Assembly (NCBI GenBank): GCA_013400115.1
Contig: VXBP01010410.1
Span: 171,855-235,854 of the forward strand
DNA: 64,000 nucleotides
DNA from: Rhinopomastus cyanomelas
Lineage: Eukaryota; Chordata; Aves; Bucerotiformes; Rhinopomastidae
Direction of reading: 5' to 3'
Shown here: in pieces, positions 47,233 to 59,975 of the stretch
Layout: every line of letters starts with the position of its first letter
Numbering within the stretch: position 1 is the stretch's first letter
Program-made: the position numbers and the translations under genes
The notes under the pieces: generated by a model
The model's input: only the letters and a program-made list of their open reading frames with translations
Told to the model about the DNA's origin: nothing
The model's database searches: none

Positions 47233-50200
47233 TGTGTGCTCTGGCACTGGCTGACATTGTGGGGTGTTGGATGGATGGGGGCAGTGATCAGGGATTACTT
47301 TGAGAATGCCTCATATGTAATTTTTACTAATTTAGTGAAGCACACAGTCAGTGTGGGGTTTTCCAGCTGTTGCACTCTGGGGACACCCTAAAAGTTTTCC
47401 AGCAGGATTTTCAAACGTGGCAAGGTGAATTTGAACCACAAGAGGTTTGCAGGGATTCTTTTTCTGTCTTTCACAGCACCTGACATGTATTTGGTGATTC
47501 ACCAGGGTTTTGCAAACCACAGGTTGGAAGGTACTGGTGTAAACTTTGAGCAGTGTATAGCTGAGGAGCATCAGATACCTGTTCCTTCCTGAGAAATATC
47601 CTCTGTTTTCCTTTGTCACTGGAAAACTATGAGGAGACCTGCTATAGCGAGTGATGCCAATGGATCTGGGAGCAAAAAAGGGGTTTGAACAAAGGCTATT
47701 TGAGTGGTATGTGAACAACTAGATATAAAAAACCCTTAATCCTTCATCCTGTGTTACCATGAGCTGATGATTTGGGGGGTGGGATCAGCAACCTGGCTCC
47801 TTTGAGGTCTGTTGGAGCTGTGCAGTGCACTGAGCAGTGCTGGGGTTTTACCATAGAAGTGGGTTTCTGTTTATTGTATCTAGCTTCTCCCGCTATAGAG
47901 CCTTTCTCAGGCTTAAAATGCAGGCTACAGCCAATAGAGAAATGCCAGTTGTTTATAGCAGTCAAATGGAGAGAGACTCTCTGAATTATTTGTGGTCCTA
48001 TTTTCCCTATGGAAAATTAATTCCTAGCTGAATGTTGTCCAGACGTTCAAAACATCCACGTTTCACTCTGGTTCTCTTTCTTTCTAAGGATAAAAAAGGA
48101 AGAGAAAACCGCAGTGACAGGTTAAAAACAAGAAATTAAAATTTAAGAGCTTATTGTTAATTCTCTTATGTTGTACAGAAAACTCGTGATACTTCCAAGA
48201 GAAGAGCTCGTTTGGAGTAAACAGAGTTTTCTTCCTGCAGTCATATCAGTGAAAAACTTTTACCTAGTTCTGCTCTTCAACATATAATTGCCTGCTTTTC
48301 AGCACACTCGCAGCAAAGCAAGCATGGTTAGATCAGCCAGCCCGCTGGATCAGATCTTACATTACACCTTGAGCTCTTTGAGTGCCATTAGCATTTCCTT
48401 TTAGAAGTGAAGAAATATTGACAGTTTGGGTAGGTTATCTCGCATTTTACTGCACGTTAGGGCAGTTCAAAGTCTTTATGTAGTGATGGGAACTGTCATG
48501 AAGTAGATGTGAAAAGGGCCTTTGGTCCAACTAAACCTGTCAGCTAGAAGATTTAGGGCAGGCGGTTATTATTAGAAATCAATGTATTTATTATATATTG
48601 TTGGGGAATATTTCCCTTTGGAGGTTACTGTGAGTGCTGTTGCGTTAAAATGTGTCAAATGCTGGTAAATTAATTCCTGTAGAAAACTCCGGGAGCCCCA
48701 ACCAAAAGCTTTGCACATCTTTTATTCTTTGTGCTGTGCTGCACCAGAGGCAGGTACACACGCAGCACGCCAGCAGTGTCCCAGCTGTGTGGACGTGTGG
48801 ACCTAGCCTGTGTGAGATGTGTTTCCATGCAGCTGTCTCAGTTGCCTCTACGTTTGGAGCCACTGTGACTGTGGTGTCTGGAAAGGCTCTGCAGAGATCT
48901 GCACTGTACCTGTCCCCATTTGTTTTACTCCTCTTTCTTAACTCATGGGGGTTTTGGTCAGCCCCAGTCGATTACATCTTACTGTTGCTTAGAGCAGGGA
49001 CTGCATCTTTCTAAATCAAGGGCTTTCCCCTGTACTTCATAAAAGTTAAGAAGGAAATGTCAGGCTTCGTGTAATTTTTTGAGTGTAAGTTTTCCTTCCT
49101 TGGTGCCTTGTGTAGTTACAGGATTTAAGATATAAGACCTTGAATAGTGGGAAGACGACATCCTCAATAGAAAGAGAGCATATTAGCAGCAACATTAGTG
49201 CTGGAAGTCACTGTCCCCGATCAAAGATTCATTTTCCATTCACCCCATGATTTACAGCACATTCCAACCAAGTGATTTGGCTGTGGTCTTCTGGTGTAAC
49301 ATTGTTTGCCCTTTCCCTGACATTTTGCATATAAAGAAAAGTTATGAGCTTCTTGGGCATTCAAGGTACCAGGAAATGCAGGAGTCTGCCTGATTTGTTA
49401 ACGTGAAATTATAGATGTCAGACATAGACTCTGTTAGTTAACGTTGGTTGGAGTAATGCTGCAGCACGTTGATTGTATTACAGTCGTGATGAAGAGAAAT
49501 GGTTCGGTTTTGCTTTTCGGGGTTGTGACGGGTATGGAGCTGAGATGGATTTAAAGCGTAATGAATGAATAAGCATTTTCTATGGTTTCCCTGACTCTTC
49601 CATGAGCTCCGCTGCTGTGGTGTTGCTGCCACCAACTTGCCCTCTCTACAACAGAGTACTACTGACACAACACGGAAAGGGACTTTCCAGAATGACTACA
49701 GGAACAGTCTTTGAAGTGTTAAACCCTTCTGTAGCACTTGGCTGTTACTTCCTTTTAATGGAGAAAAGTCCCAACCTAAACTAATACGGCAAGAAAACAC
49801 TAGGCAGCGATCAAAAATTCAGATTTCCTTTCCACACACAGGTACTTCCCATTTGTTCTCCCAAGCCCCTTGTCTTCACAGTTACAGGCAAAGTATTCAC
49901 TGAAAAGTGCTAATTCTCTCAACATCTGTCCCCAGGGAAATCAACTGGATGCACAGAAATGGCTGTGTCACATATGACACCTCTTTCCAGCACCCACTTC
50001 CCACATGCCCTCTCTGGTGTTGAATCCTCTTACATGGCCCTGAGCTTCTTACTCAGCTCTGCCATCAGGCACTGTCTTGTGTTTGTGCCTCTTCCCATCT
50101 CATTCCCTACTTCTTCCTAGCTTGGTTGCTCCCTGCCCCACCCCCCCCCCATGCCACTGCCCATCTCCCATTCATTCCCTGCACTCAGCTCGCAGGGTTT

Positions 50201-51298
50201 TGACATCCTAGCTCTCGAATGTTATGATTGCTGGAATCAAGTTCTCATGCCTGGTGGTTTCCACCTGAAGTTCCCATATCCCCAAGTTTGCATTGCTCCT
50301 TCAGTCTGTCGGAACTCATTTCATTGGCTCTTGCACTTCTACCCATGCTTTCTTTCATGCCTTTTCTCTTCCTCTCCTTCCCTCTTTCCCCTTCAGCTAC
50401 CTTCCTTGAAGTTCCCCTTCTTGAAATATGTTTCTTCTCTGAAGGCTTTCATCATTAATCTCTCATGAAACCATCTTAGAAACTCATCTGCTGTGCTTTG
50501 ATTTATTCATTGTGGGGGTTTATTGGTGGGTATCTTACAAGAACTGAGCTGGTCATCCTTCTACCACCACCACTAAAGGAAAGCTTGTGTGAAAAGGTGG
50601 GCTTTCAGAACTTAAATTAAAAGATCATGTAAGCAAGATAATTGGATAAAAAAGGATATTAGGATCTGAAACAGAATGTTTACTCGCTTTGATGTGCTTT
50701 GGGAACATATGTCTGCACAGTGGGCTGTGTGGCTGATTAAGTATAAAACAACCCAAGAAAAAATCACCACTATTAAGCTTAAATCAAAGTTCTTTCCTCA
50801 AGACACTAATTTGATTTGGGTTTGAAGGTCCTGTATCAGCTCTAATTTCTACCTTTGATGTCTTGCTTCTTTGTGTGTTGTATAATGGAGGGCAACCTTA
50901 CTTATTAAAATTTGCATTTCCTTCCCTTTTGAAAGCAAATATTGATATTGTTGTTGTTAGTGTGTCGCAGTTGTGCCTATAACCACCAGGAAAACCAGAC
51001 CTGCCTTGTGGCAAATGCAGCAGAAGTGCAATAAGAAACCATATGTGCTCAGGAGAGTTTCTCATCTGAGGACCAGTTCCTGTACCCACACTCCTAGATT
51101 TGCTCCCTCCAAGTATTGCTGCCCGCTAAGGCTGCCAACAACCTGTGAGCTTAAGAATGTTCTTAACCTCTGGTGGAACTTAAGCAAAATAGAAGTTTCA
51201 AGCTCTAAATTAAAATGGTTTTGATTGCGTGGGTAAAAGTAACGACAACCTTATAGTGAGCGAAAATGAATCTTTGGGGCTGTTCATTCTTTGGTTTT

Positions 51299-51531
51299 GA
51301 AGGGTGGGTGTCAGGAGGATGTAGCCAGGCTCTTCTCAATGTCATCTAGTGACAGGATGAGGGGCAATGGGTGTAAGCTGGAACAGAGGAGGTTCCTTCT
51401 CCGGAGATGTTTAAGACCCGCCTGGACATGTTAAAATGCGACTGGATCTAGGTGATCCTGATGTTGCAGGGAGATAGGACTTTCGATCTTTCGAGATCCC
51501 TTCCAGTCCCTAATGTTCTGTGATTCTGTGT
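51299..51531 (+). mobile_element. CR1 3' fragment with internal deletion
   Basis: Plus-oriented from GAAGGGTGGGTGTCAGGAGG to TTCTGTGATTCTGTG. The 'acatcaatatgagaaggaacttc...gcactgg' block present in other copies is missing between AGGAGGTTCC and TTCTCCGGAG (about 51390), giving an internal deletion of about 100 bp. Confidence 0.85.
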
Positions 51532-52979
51532 AAACCTTGCAGTAGATTTAGACCCCACCTTTAAAAAGAAATATGTCTCGTTTTGCCATAAAGGCTTGCA
51601 GCACTAATGAATTTACCACTTCCCTCCATAAACCCATCTAATGGACACTTGCCCTCGTTATTAATTTTTTTTTTTTATTTTTCATTCTCTCCATCTCTTA
51701 AAGCCTTATTTTAGGGGAAAGGATAAAATGGGAACTGCCTGAAGCATGCCTGTTAGATTTCTTCAGAGAAGCTGTAGCAATTTTTGTCTAGGTTCACCGT
51801 CTTTATAACCACCTCTTATAAATGAGTGTATTAATTGCTGAATTAGCCAGTGTAGCTCTGATTTTCTAGATATTAATCTTTCTGAGTATGGGGAAGGAAA
51901 AAAAGGTTATTAATAACCTCATTTTAAAGCTGAAAAAAATCCAAGAAGAAGAAATAAAATTACTTGTGCTGAGCATCCTAGAAGGGAAGGGCTGGGAGTT
52001 AGCAGTGATATCTCTGGGGTCCCCAATCCTGATCTCTTCCTAGCAGGACACAGAAGCTGATGTCTTCAAGTTGATAGCTTGATATTCTAGCATCCATCAC
52101 TTTGCTGGATAATTATCAACTTGTTGCAGTGCTGGGAGAGCTGGAAAGCATGAGTGATTCCCTATTGCCTCATTATTAGGCTGCCCGGTGCTCCCTAGCA
52201 GTGTCTGGCAGGGAGAGGCAGCCACAAGGGAGCCCCACGCTGCTCCTCCCAGTGCATCCTCTGTTCTCTGAGTCAAAAAATTGGGAGGGGAGGAAATCTT
52301 TGTGAATAATCAAATGCCATCTGAAGTTGATAGTCGTGGCCCAGGACTGACCTCTTAAAGGTACCTTATTTTGAAGGACCTCTCGGGGTTTGATCATGAG
52401 AGTTCTGCACAAAAGTCATGAACTCTCACCTTCCTCTTGTAAGGGACTTTAAATCAGAAATTAGTAGAGGCACAGCTGAGGGGCTGGCAAGAGCTGCTTG
52501 GACTGAGTCATTTAGCATGAATTCCAAGGCATTTTATGTTTCCTCCTGTATACTGCTTTGGTCTCCCATACTCTTACTGTCTACCATTAGGATGGTCCAC
52601 TTTCCTGGCATCTCTACGGCTCTTCTCCATCTCCTGCAGACACTGGGTGGTGTTTTGGGTACACAGGCCGGGACGTTTTATTTAAAACAAAACAAAAGTA
52701 GACATTTTTAGCAAAAACCTCAATGAGACTGATCCTAATCCCCATGAGCAGCTCTTTTTGTAGCTGCCATCTCTGTGTAGCAGCTATGCAGTATTTTTAT
52801 TGAAAAAGAAAACAATTGCTTGCAAAGTGTCCATATTCCATTAAGCATATGGAAAAGTATTCAGCCCTTTGTTTTCCACAGAAGGAATATATTTGGCATG
52901 AAAGTATTAATTCAGACTAGTCATGGGATGTTGGTGCTGATTAACGGTCCCCATTTTTCTGAGGTTTATTTAAGGAACC

Positions 52980-53828
52980 CCAGCGAGCTGTGCTGCCAGT
53001 CTGGACTGGACAGGCTGGAGAGCTGGGTGGGGAGACACTGAATTAACTGTAACAAGGGCAGTGTAGAGTCTGGCATCTGGGCAATAACAATCCCAGGGAC
53101 TAGTACAGGTTGAGGACTGACCTGTTGGAGTGCAGTGTAGGAGAAAGGGACCTGGGGGTCCTGGTGGACAGCAGGATGGCCAGGAGCTAGCAGTGGACCC
53201 TGGTGGCCAAGAAGGCCAGCGGCATCCTGGGGTGGATCAGAAGGGAGGTGGTTAGCAGATCAAGAGAGGTTCTCCTCCCTCTCTACTCTGCCCTGGTGAC
53301 ACCACATGTGGAATATTGTGTCCAGTTCTGGGCTCCTCAGTTCAAGAAGGGCATGGAACTGCTGGAGAGAGTCCAGTGCAGAGCAACAAAGATGACAAAA
53401 CAGTGGAACATCTCCCTGGTGAGGAAAGGCTGAGGCAGCTGGATTTCTTTAGCTTGGGAAAGAGGAGACTGAAGGGTGACCTCATTCATGTTGATAAGTA
53501 TGTGAAGGATTGGTGTCAGGAGGATGGAGCCAGGCTCTGCTCAGTGTCATTTAATGATAGAACCAGGGGTAATGGGTATGAGCTGGAACAGAGGCAGTTC
53601 CACATAAAAATGAGATGGATCTTCTTCACAGTGAGGGTGACAGAGCACTGGAACAGGCTGCCCAGGGAGGTTGTAGAGTCTCCTTCTCTGAAGATGTTTA
53701 AAACCCACCTGGCCATGTTCCTGTGTGACTTGGTCTAGGTGATCCTGTTGTAGCAGGCGAGTTGGACTGGATGATCTTTCAAGGTCCCTTCCAATCCCTA
53801 ATGTTCTCTAATCCTGTGATTCTGTGTA
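52980..53828 (+). mobile_element. CR1 LINE, longest 3' copy in the large intron
   Basis: About 850 bp. It begins in CCCAGCGAGCTGTGCTGCCA with the DRLESWVGRH region just after the RT core. It includes AKKASGILGWIRREVVSRSR at 53203 and the ORF2 C-terminus, with one frameshift near 53400 (frames 53203-53433 and 53316-53738). The complete 3' signature ends TTCTGTG. Confidence 0.9.
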
Positions 53829-55082
53829 AGTGATGGAAATTGTTTCAGAAATGTGCAACTTACTTAACTGCTGCATTCTGTGCTGAGTGCAGAGTGCCCC
53901 TTGCAGAGCCTCCAAACATGCATGCATTGGTTGGAGCTGCTGCCACATCTCTGTCATGCAAGATTTTGAGACTGATGGTGCATGACCATGTGGAGGAATA
54001 ACATGATCAGAAGTCACCTCAAAGCCCTGTTCTTAGTAGCTAGTGCTGATTTATGCCCTTTCTTGAAGGGTTTCCCTTACCAGTAGCCCAGGCCAGATCC
54101 TCAGAGATGCAGCTGCTTCTCTGCTATAAGCCATGAAGATCCTTTCTCAGCACTGTGCCCAGCTGTGATACACTGAGAGCCAGACACACAGACCTCCTCA
54201 CATGCAGGATCATGCTTGCTCACCTCACTGAAAGCCAGGAGCCACAATCTTTTGCTTTGTTTTCCAAACAAATACTACCGACTCCTTCTCTCAGACTTTG
54301 GGATGAGACTCTGGAGCTTCAGGGAAGCTAGAGCTCATTTCAGCAAAACCCAGGCAACTTGAAAATGAAACAGATCTCTTTTCCTGATGAAGGACAGTTA
54401 AGGAGTGACCAGTTACCCACTGGATAGATAAAGACCTGCTCTGTAAAGCCTTCAGCAGCATGCATACCCCAGGTTCTCCAGGGAACCTGCAGCTCTTAGA
54501 TGGGATTAGACAATATCTCCCCCACCTCAAGAACCCTCTCTGTTAGAGAGCAGGGAAGAGAGACCCTCTCCTGCGCGGAGGAGGGGATGAATCCAGGCTT
54601 GTGTGCTTTGTCAGAGATGCAAATTGATCTACAAGTCCTGAGCATTAATTATAGAGCCTGGGCTTCTTGACAGAGCCACAGGGAAAACAGGCCCCTGGCT
54701 CCCATTAAATTTAATGGCGTTTGGACACCCAATTCCCTTAGCCTATTTGAAAATGAGAGGCCTGGTTTCTTCAGCAATATATATGGTCAGGTGAAATCCC
54801 TTGTCCTGCTGCAGGCAATAAGATTTATACATCAGTGGCTTCAGCAAAGCTGGGAGCAATCTCACAGGTGCTGGGGTGTTCTGCTCACACCATCCATGAG
54901 ATTCAGGGAGGCAGCAGGATGTGAAGTTTGGCTAGATGAGTTCTGGGCAAGGAGCACCCATTGCATGGGTTGGTCAGGGCACTAAGGTGGTGATTGTCCT
55001 GCTGTGAGGTTCAGAGCAAAGGCGTGGATATGTGATAGCACAATGCGGGACTGGGCATTAGACTGCCAGTGGGCAGTGGGCA

Positions 55083-55326
55083 TGAGCTGGAACATAGGAG
55101 GTTCCACATCAATATCAGAAGGAACTTCTTCCCATTGAGGGTGACAGAACAATTAAATGGGCTGCCCAGAGGTGTTATGGAGTCTCCTTCTCTGGAGACA
55201 TTTCAAACCCTTCTGGTCATGTTCCTGTGTGACTTCATCTAGGTGATCCTGGTGTGGTGGGGTGCATTGGACTATATGATCTTTCACAGTCCCTTCCAAT
55301 CCCTAAAGTTCTGTGATTCTCTGAAG
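55083..55326 (+). mobile_element. CR1 3' terminal fragment
   Basis: Plus-oriented from GAGCTGGAACATAGGAGGTT to TTCTGTGATTCTCTG, with a moderately diverged signature (ATATGATCTTTCACAGTCCC). Confidence 0.85.
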
Positions 55327-58072
55327 TACTAGAAGTCACAGTATTTAGAGATGTGCTGTGCAATGGGATGTTGCTTTGCTAGAACTGTAAGTGTATAGTG
55401 GTGAGAGGCAATTCCTGCCTGGAAGGGCTTTCAGGAGCCAGATGTGGCTGAAAGTAGGGCTGTCCTAGAGAGATGCAGCAAGGAGAGGCTTTAAGCAGAA
55501 CCATAAGAAGAAGCCATTTTTCCAACCCAGTGTTGATGCACTGTGTTGCACAGCCTCATGTGTTTTGAGTGAAATCATGCTTTCTTTCCCCAGTGTTACC
55601 TTTTTGGCCAGGGTGGAGGTTTTCCTGTTCTGAGGGGCTCCAGCATTTCTGCCTGATTTAGCGTGGAGAAAATGAGCAGCAAACCCCTCATATTGTTATA
55701 CGCAGTTTAGATGTCAGCCTCATGGTTTGATCAGTGGAGGCTCCAAGGGCTCGTAAACCTGGTAATACATAGTTTCAAGCCTGCATCAAAGAAGTTCACA
55801 ACCCTTTTGGGAGAAGCTGTGAGTACTGATGAAAGAGGGAACTTATTGTATATGTAAGAAAACTTCTTTCATGGCTTATGTATTAAGTCAGGCTCTGTGG
55901 CCAAGAGTAGGTTGGGACTGCTTTTAATTTACATCCCCCCCCTCAACTTATATTAAGTCTTCGTCAGAAGAAAAATTAGTCAGATGTTTTCTTAATGACA
56001 TCATTTTTTTTAATCCTGTTTCATTTTTTCCAGATGAGGCAGTGGAGATTATTAGAAATGAATTGAAACTAAATCTGGAACAGAGACTTTGATTCACTTC
56101 TCCCTCCTCCCTGGTAGAAATAAATTGGTCGGCTCTGTGCTCGGCCGCCTTTATTAGCAACCTCGACAGAAACCAGCCCTGTCGGCCTCAGCTGCAGCTT
56201 TCCCAAACTTGCCGCTGCTGTGGCTGACGTCATGGTGAGAGACACCAGAGAGTGATTCAAAGAGGGTCTCCAGCCACCCCATAATTTTGGTAATGAGTGG
56301 CCACGGTGTGATGCAGGTGGGGACATTATGAGGTCCGAAATAGTCATGCCATGATAAGTTGGTTGCTTAGTGCTGTTAAGAAAACAGGCTTGATGCTGGT
56401 GGGTGTTCTAGCAAAACTTGGGTCTGGGTCTGACAAGAGCTAGTGTGGCTGTGCATCTCTGCAAGTCGTTTCTATCTGATAGGTTTTCACTGCCTTGTAT
56501 TTCGCACCATTGAGCCACATTGCTACAGGAAAGTACTTTGAACTATAAATATTTTAAAAGGCATTTAATTTACTACTGATCAGCAGAAAGTGTTCAAAAA
56601 GCCACAAGGTTTACTAATTTATCAGAAAGACAGCGAAAGACACGGAAGATCAAACAAAGACAAACATGCTTGTAAACTGCTGAATAAGCCTGTAAAGCTT
56701 ATATTACATTGCTGTGTGGTTTCGTTGATATGCAAGTATTACAAATACATTCAAATGCACTTGAACTGGTGATGAGGCAGGGTGGGACCGAGATCCTGAG
56801 GTGCAGGTGGCATGTCTAAACTGCTCAAACCCTCATGTTTGCGGTTGTCTGTGCATGGAGAGACAGATCTTACATGCAGTCACTAATGGTGTATTTGGAT
56901 GTTAGTAGGGAAGGACCATCCCATAGTGCAGCCCACATCCCAGGTCCTGACCTCTGAGTCCCTGTCATCTCCTGTGCCCAGAGTATGCCCTGCGGGGTAC
57001 ACAGCCAGGGACGAATGCCAACCCTGCCATGACCTGTGTCTCTGTACCAGCTCCTCTTCCAGCAATCTGTAAGGACACAGAATGCTTAATGCAAAGCAGA
57101 TTTTGCTCTTTCTTTTTTCCCCTAGTAGCTCTGCTTCTTTTGGTGTCTAGCTTAGATTTGCTGCTTCTCAGGTCAGGGTGTGTAACTTATTCCCCACTCC
57201 TTACACCCTCTATAGTTTGTCTAAGAGGCTGGAGGGTACAGTAGGAGATATGGCTGGGAGATGGCTGCATACTTTTCATCCTTGCCCATCCTACAAAAAC
57301 TCAGTGCTGAGGCATGCTTATGTCCTTTTTTCTGTTACCTGCTGAATCTCTCAGTATTTACTTCTTTCTCAGATACAGCTTGGCCTGAGGAAATTTGGAG
57401 GGATTTAACAGAGGTGGCCCCTAGAAAGCCTGCAATTAAACCTCTCATGAACTTTTGCCCCCTGAACCACACTACTGACCTGTCAAGTAGGTTTGTGCAA
57501 GCTGTGATCAACGCAGGCGGGGAGGGCTGCTCTGCTGGCTCTGGCCAAGCTGTACAAAGCACCACTCACTTCAAGATCGTGTAGGAGTTCCTTGTGCAGT
57601 TTACAGCCTTCGCAGGCAGCCCTATCTGGAGGTTTGTCTTCACATGGCAGCACTAAGCACCTGGGTACTTGGGGGCAGTGAGGAGCATGCAACACCCTGT
57701 GTTTGCCTGTGTCCATGTAGCCAGTCTCTCTGTGCTGGGAGATGGGGTGGTATCTCCTCTAGCACAGGGTATCTTCATGCAGCCCACATGTGCAGGCACT
57801 GCCTGAAGCAGATCATGCCCCTTTCCACAGCAGCCCAGCTGGGTTGAGCCACTTTGCACAGATGTATGTTTAGCACATTATGTTCAGTCCAATGTGGTGC
57901 AGGTCTCGATGCATGCACTGGCTTCAGGCTTCATGTATGCCCAGAGGGAAATTTTTTCCAGCCATGTGTTCAAATCCTGCTGATGAGCAAAGATGAGAGA
58001 GAGAAGGGTGGCAGGCAGCCTTGCCCACCCTGGGTGGCTGTGAGTGATGGCATGTGTCTGTTTCCTTCCTAG

Positions 58073-58275
58073 GCCTCCTCCTCTGAGCGGCAGCCCCGTC
58101 ATCTCCGACATCTCCCTCATCCGCCTATCTCCACACCCCACGGGGCCTGGCGAGTCACCCTTCAGCCCACCGCACCCCTACGTGGCACCCCACATGGAGC
58201 ACTACCTCCGCTCCGTCCACAGCAGCCCCACACTCTCCGTGATCTCTGCTGCCAGGGGCCTCAGCCCCGCCGATG
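58073..58275 (+). CDS. GLI2: GLI2 coding exon, second in window
   Basis: A 203-nt internal coding exon. The acceptor is TTTCCTTCCTAG (AG at 58071-58072) and the donor is GTAAGA starting at 58276. It enters in phase 2, its first G completing a glycine codon, and exits in phase 1. The peptide runs PPPLSGSPV, ISDISLIRLSPHP, TGPGESPFSPPHPYV, then MEHYLRSVHSSPTLS and ISAARGLSPAD. The ISDISLIRLSPHP and MEHYLRSVHSSPTLS blocks are GLI2-type; GLI3 has PDLPFIRISPHR and MDYIRSLHSSPSLS. This is part of the N-terminal repressor region, before the SUFU-binding motif and zinc fingers. An open frame continues past the donor to 58502, but that is intron read-through: homology stops exactly at the donor and resumes at 59976. 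Because the exon is asymmetric (phase 2 to 1), skipping it alone would shift the frame. Confidence 0.95.
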
Positions 58276-59975
58276 GTAAGATGCTGTGCTACTGGTACCA
58301 CAGCGACTTTATAGCTCACCAACACTGGAATTACCTAGAACACAAGGATTTGCAGCTGCAGAGGCTCCACAGCTGCTCTCTGAAGTGGGAGAGCTGTCTC
58401 TTTGGGATTTTCCCCCCCTGCTTTAACTACACATTTGTTTTGCATCACTGCACTGAGAAAGCAGAGCGTGAGAATAGCTATTACTGCTGGATCATATTAT
58501 AAATATTTTGCTTAAAGTACATGCAGCGCTCTCGGCTCTCTTACAAGCTTCCCTGCTCTTATGTCTCGACTGGGAGTCCTGCTTCCCCCCAAGAGGGTCA
58601 CAGTCGATGAGGCTGCCTGGCCTGGCTGCAGTGATGAGGCAATGTCAGTGGGATGAGCCCCTGCTGGCTTTGTGCCTCAGGGCAAGATGGCTCCTGGGTG
58701 GAGGAGCAGAGCCACACTCTCTTCCTCCTTATTCCCGAGCTGCCCTGCAGAGGCTTTCAGGGCGTGTGCAGAGGTGGTGATGCTTTCCAAGCCCCAGCAG
58801 ACCCCATGTTGAGGCACTAGGGACAAAAAACAGAGCAGAGAAAGGAGAAAATGCACAACTTTGCTTTCACTTGAGGCGGTGCAGGTTATGCCACACTTTT
58901 TCGGAAGTGCTTCATGACACTGTTGCAGGCAGCTGGCTCCATGCCCAGGGAGCAGCCAGGACTTGGTGATCCTGCTCTGGCGGGGGGATTGGACTAGATG
59001 ATCTTTTGAGGTCCCTTCCAATCCCTAATGTTCTGTGATTCTGTGTTATTCTGTGACTTGGGGAGTTTCTCGGCTTCCGAGCTGCTGCAGGAACAAGCAC
59101 CCCTTGGCTGCCGTAGAGCAAAGCACCCCAGAGAGAAGCAAGGCCCCTGGCTCGGTGTCAGGCAACACAAACGCATCTTTTACAGCTAAGAAAACATCGC
59201 TAGGGTGATGGGGAAACACTTGTGTCTTCTTCCCTCCCCCACGATGTGATCCAAACTCCCAGGTGCCTGGTGTGGGGAGATGCGATGGCTGGTGCGTTGT
59301 GTGCTCTGCCCCGTGTGCTCCTTCGGAGCCAGTGTCATTGTCTGCTGCGGAAGAAAAGGCCTTGTGCTTCGGGTTACTGCTCCTTTTATTTTTATTTCTT
59401 GGGTTGTTTTTTTTCTTTTAGGGCAGTGGTAAATAAGTTAATGGGGCAAGCGGATGGGGGAAGCAGGTTTGAAAAATTGCAGCTGGGAGAAAGTGAGCAT
59501 AATTGGCTTTGGCAGCCAAAATGGTTTTATGCTGCCAGACACTAAACCTAGCTCCATGCATTAGACCTTGGCTTTAATTTCCTTGCACTGCTATCGGGAA
59601 CTGGGCGGCATTTGTCTTTCCTTCCTAATAGGCAGGGATGTTAATGCTGACAGGGTTAGTGCTGCTGGCGGGCTGGTCCCTTGCCCCCCTCCCCGGGTGC
59701 CGGCTGCGTCTGAACGGGAGGATTATTAGAAGGGGGAACGAGAGATTGTTTATAAATTTGCGGAAATGGAGGAATGCAGAGGCCCCAGCTTAGTTTCTTT
59801 TGTCCGCAGAAGCACGCCCAAGCACACGTCATGAGAGCCCTACGCAGAGCCGTGTGGCTGGGGCTGGAAGGGGGCGCGGGTAGGGAAGACGGGGCCACCA
59901 ACGTCAGCACCAAGGTCTAACTTTGTGGTGGGAACCTTCTCTCCATGTTTCTCTCCTCATCCACGGCTCCGGCAG
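58276..59975 (+). other. GLI2: GLI2 intron between second and third exon
   Basis: A 1,700-bp intron, with phase 1 on both sides (G|TG valine). It contains one short CR1 3' end (58964-59062). The last 300 bases are GC- and CpG-rich compared with most of the window, with several CpG sites between about 59690 and 59905. No other gene was seen. Confidence 0.9.
58964..59062 (+). mobile_element. CR1 3' terminal fragment in short GLI2 intron
   Basis: About 95 bp: CTTGGTGATCCTGCTCTGGC, the ATGATCTTTTGAGGTCCCTT signature and three successive TTCTGTG-type 3' repeats (GTTCTGTGATTCTGTGTTATTCTGTG). Confidence 0.85.

Larger units (their letters stand above)
26565..58072 (+). other. GLI2: GLI2 large intron
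   Basis: The intron lies between two exons whose phases fit exactly (GG + G = glycine), with donor G|GTAAGT and acceptor CCTAG|G. It is 31,508 bp as assembled; after collapsing the redundant contig described below it would be about 27.5 kb. The stretches 26565-29274, 36905-40880, 41320-44945, 45150-47140, 47235-51298, 51535-52977, 53830-55080 and 55330-58072 lack CR1 and hold no coding sequence I recognise, only short chance ORFs. Apart from one canonical GLI-type site and a few palindromes listed separately, I see nothing specific in them. Confidence 0.9.

Noticed and set aside
51893..51960. Another MIR-like fragment around TTATTAATAACCTCATTTTA
   Set aside because: Only one short block matches and the neighbouring MIR blocks are absent.
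52644..52652. Second GLI-binding site TGGGTGGTG
   Set aside because: Mismatch at the last base of the consensus; such near matches are common, and several occur inside CR1.
58044..58502. 152-codon ORF overlapping the GLI2 exon
   Set aside because: The part after 58275 has no GLI2 similarity and a GTAAGA donor sits at the point where homology ends, so it is exon plus intron read-through.
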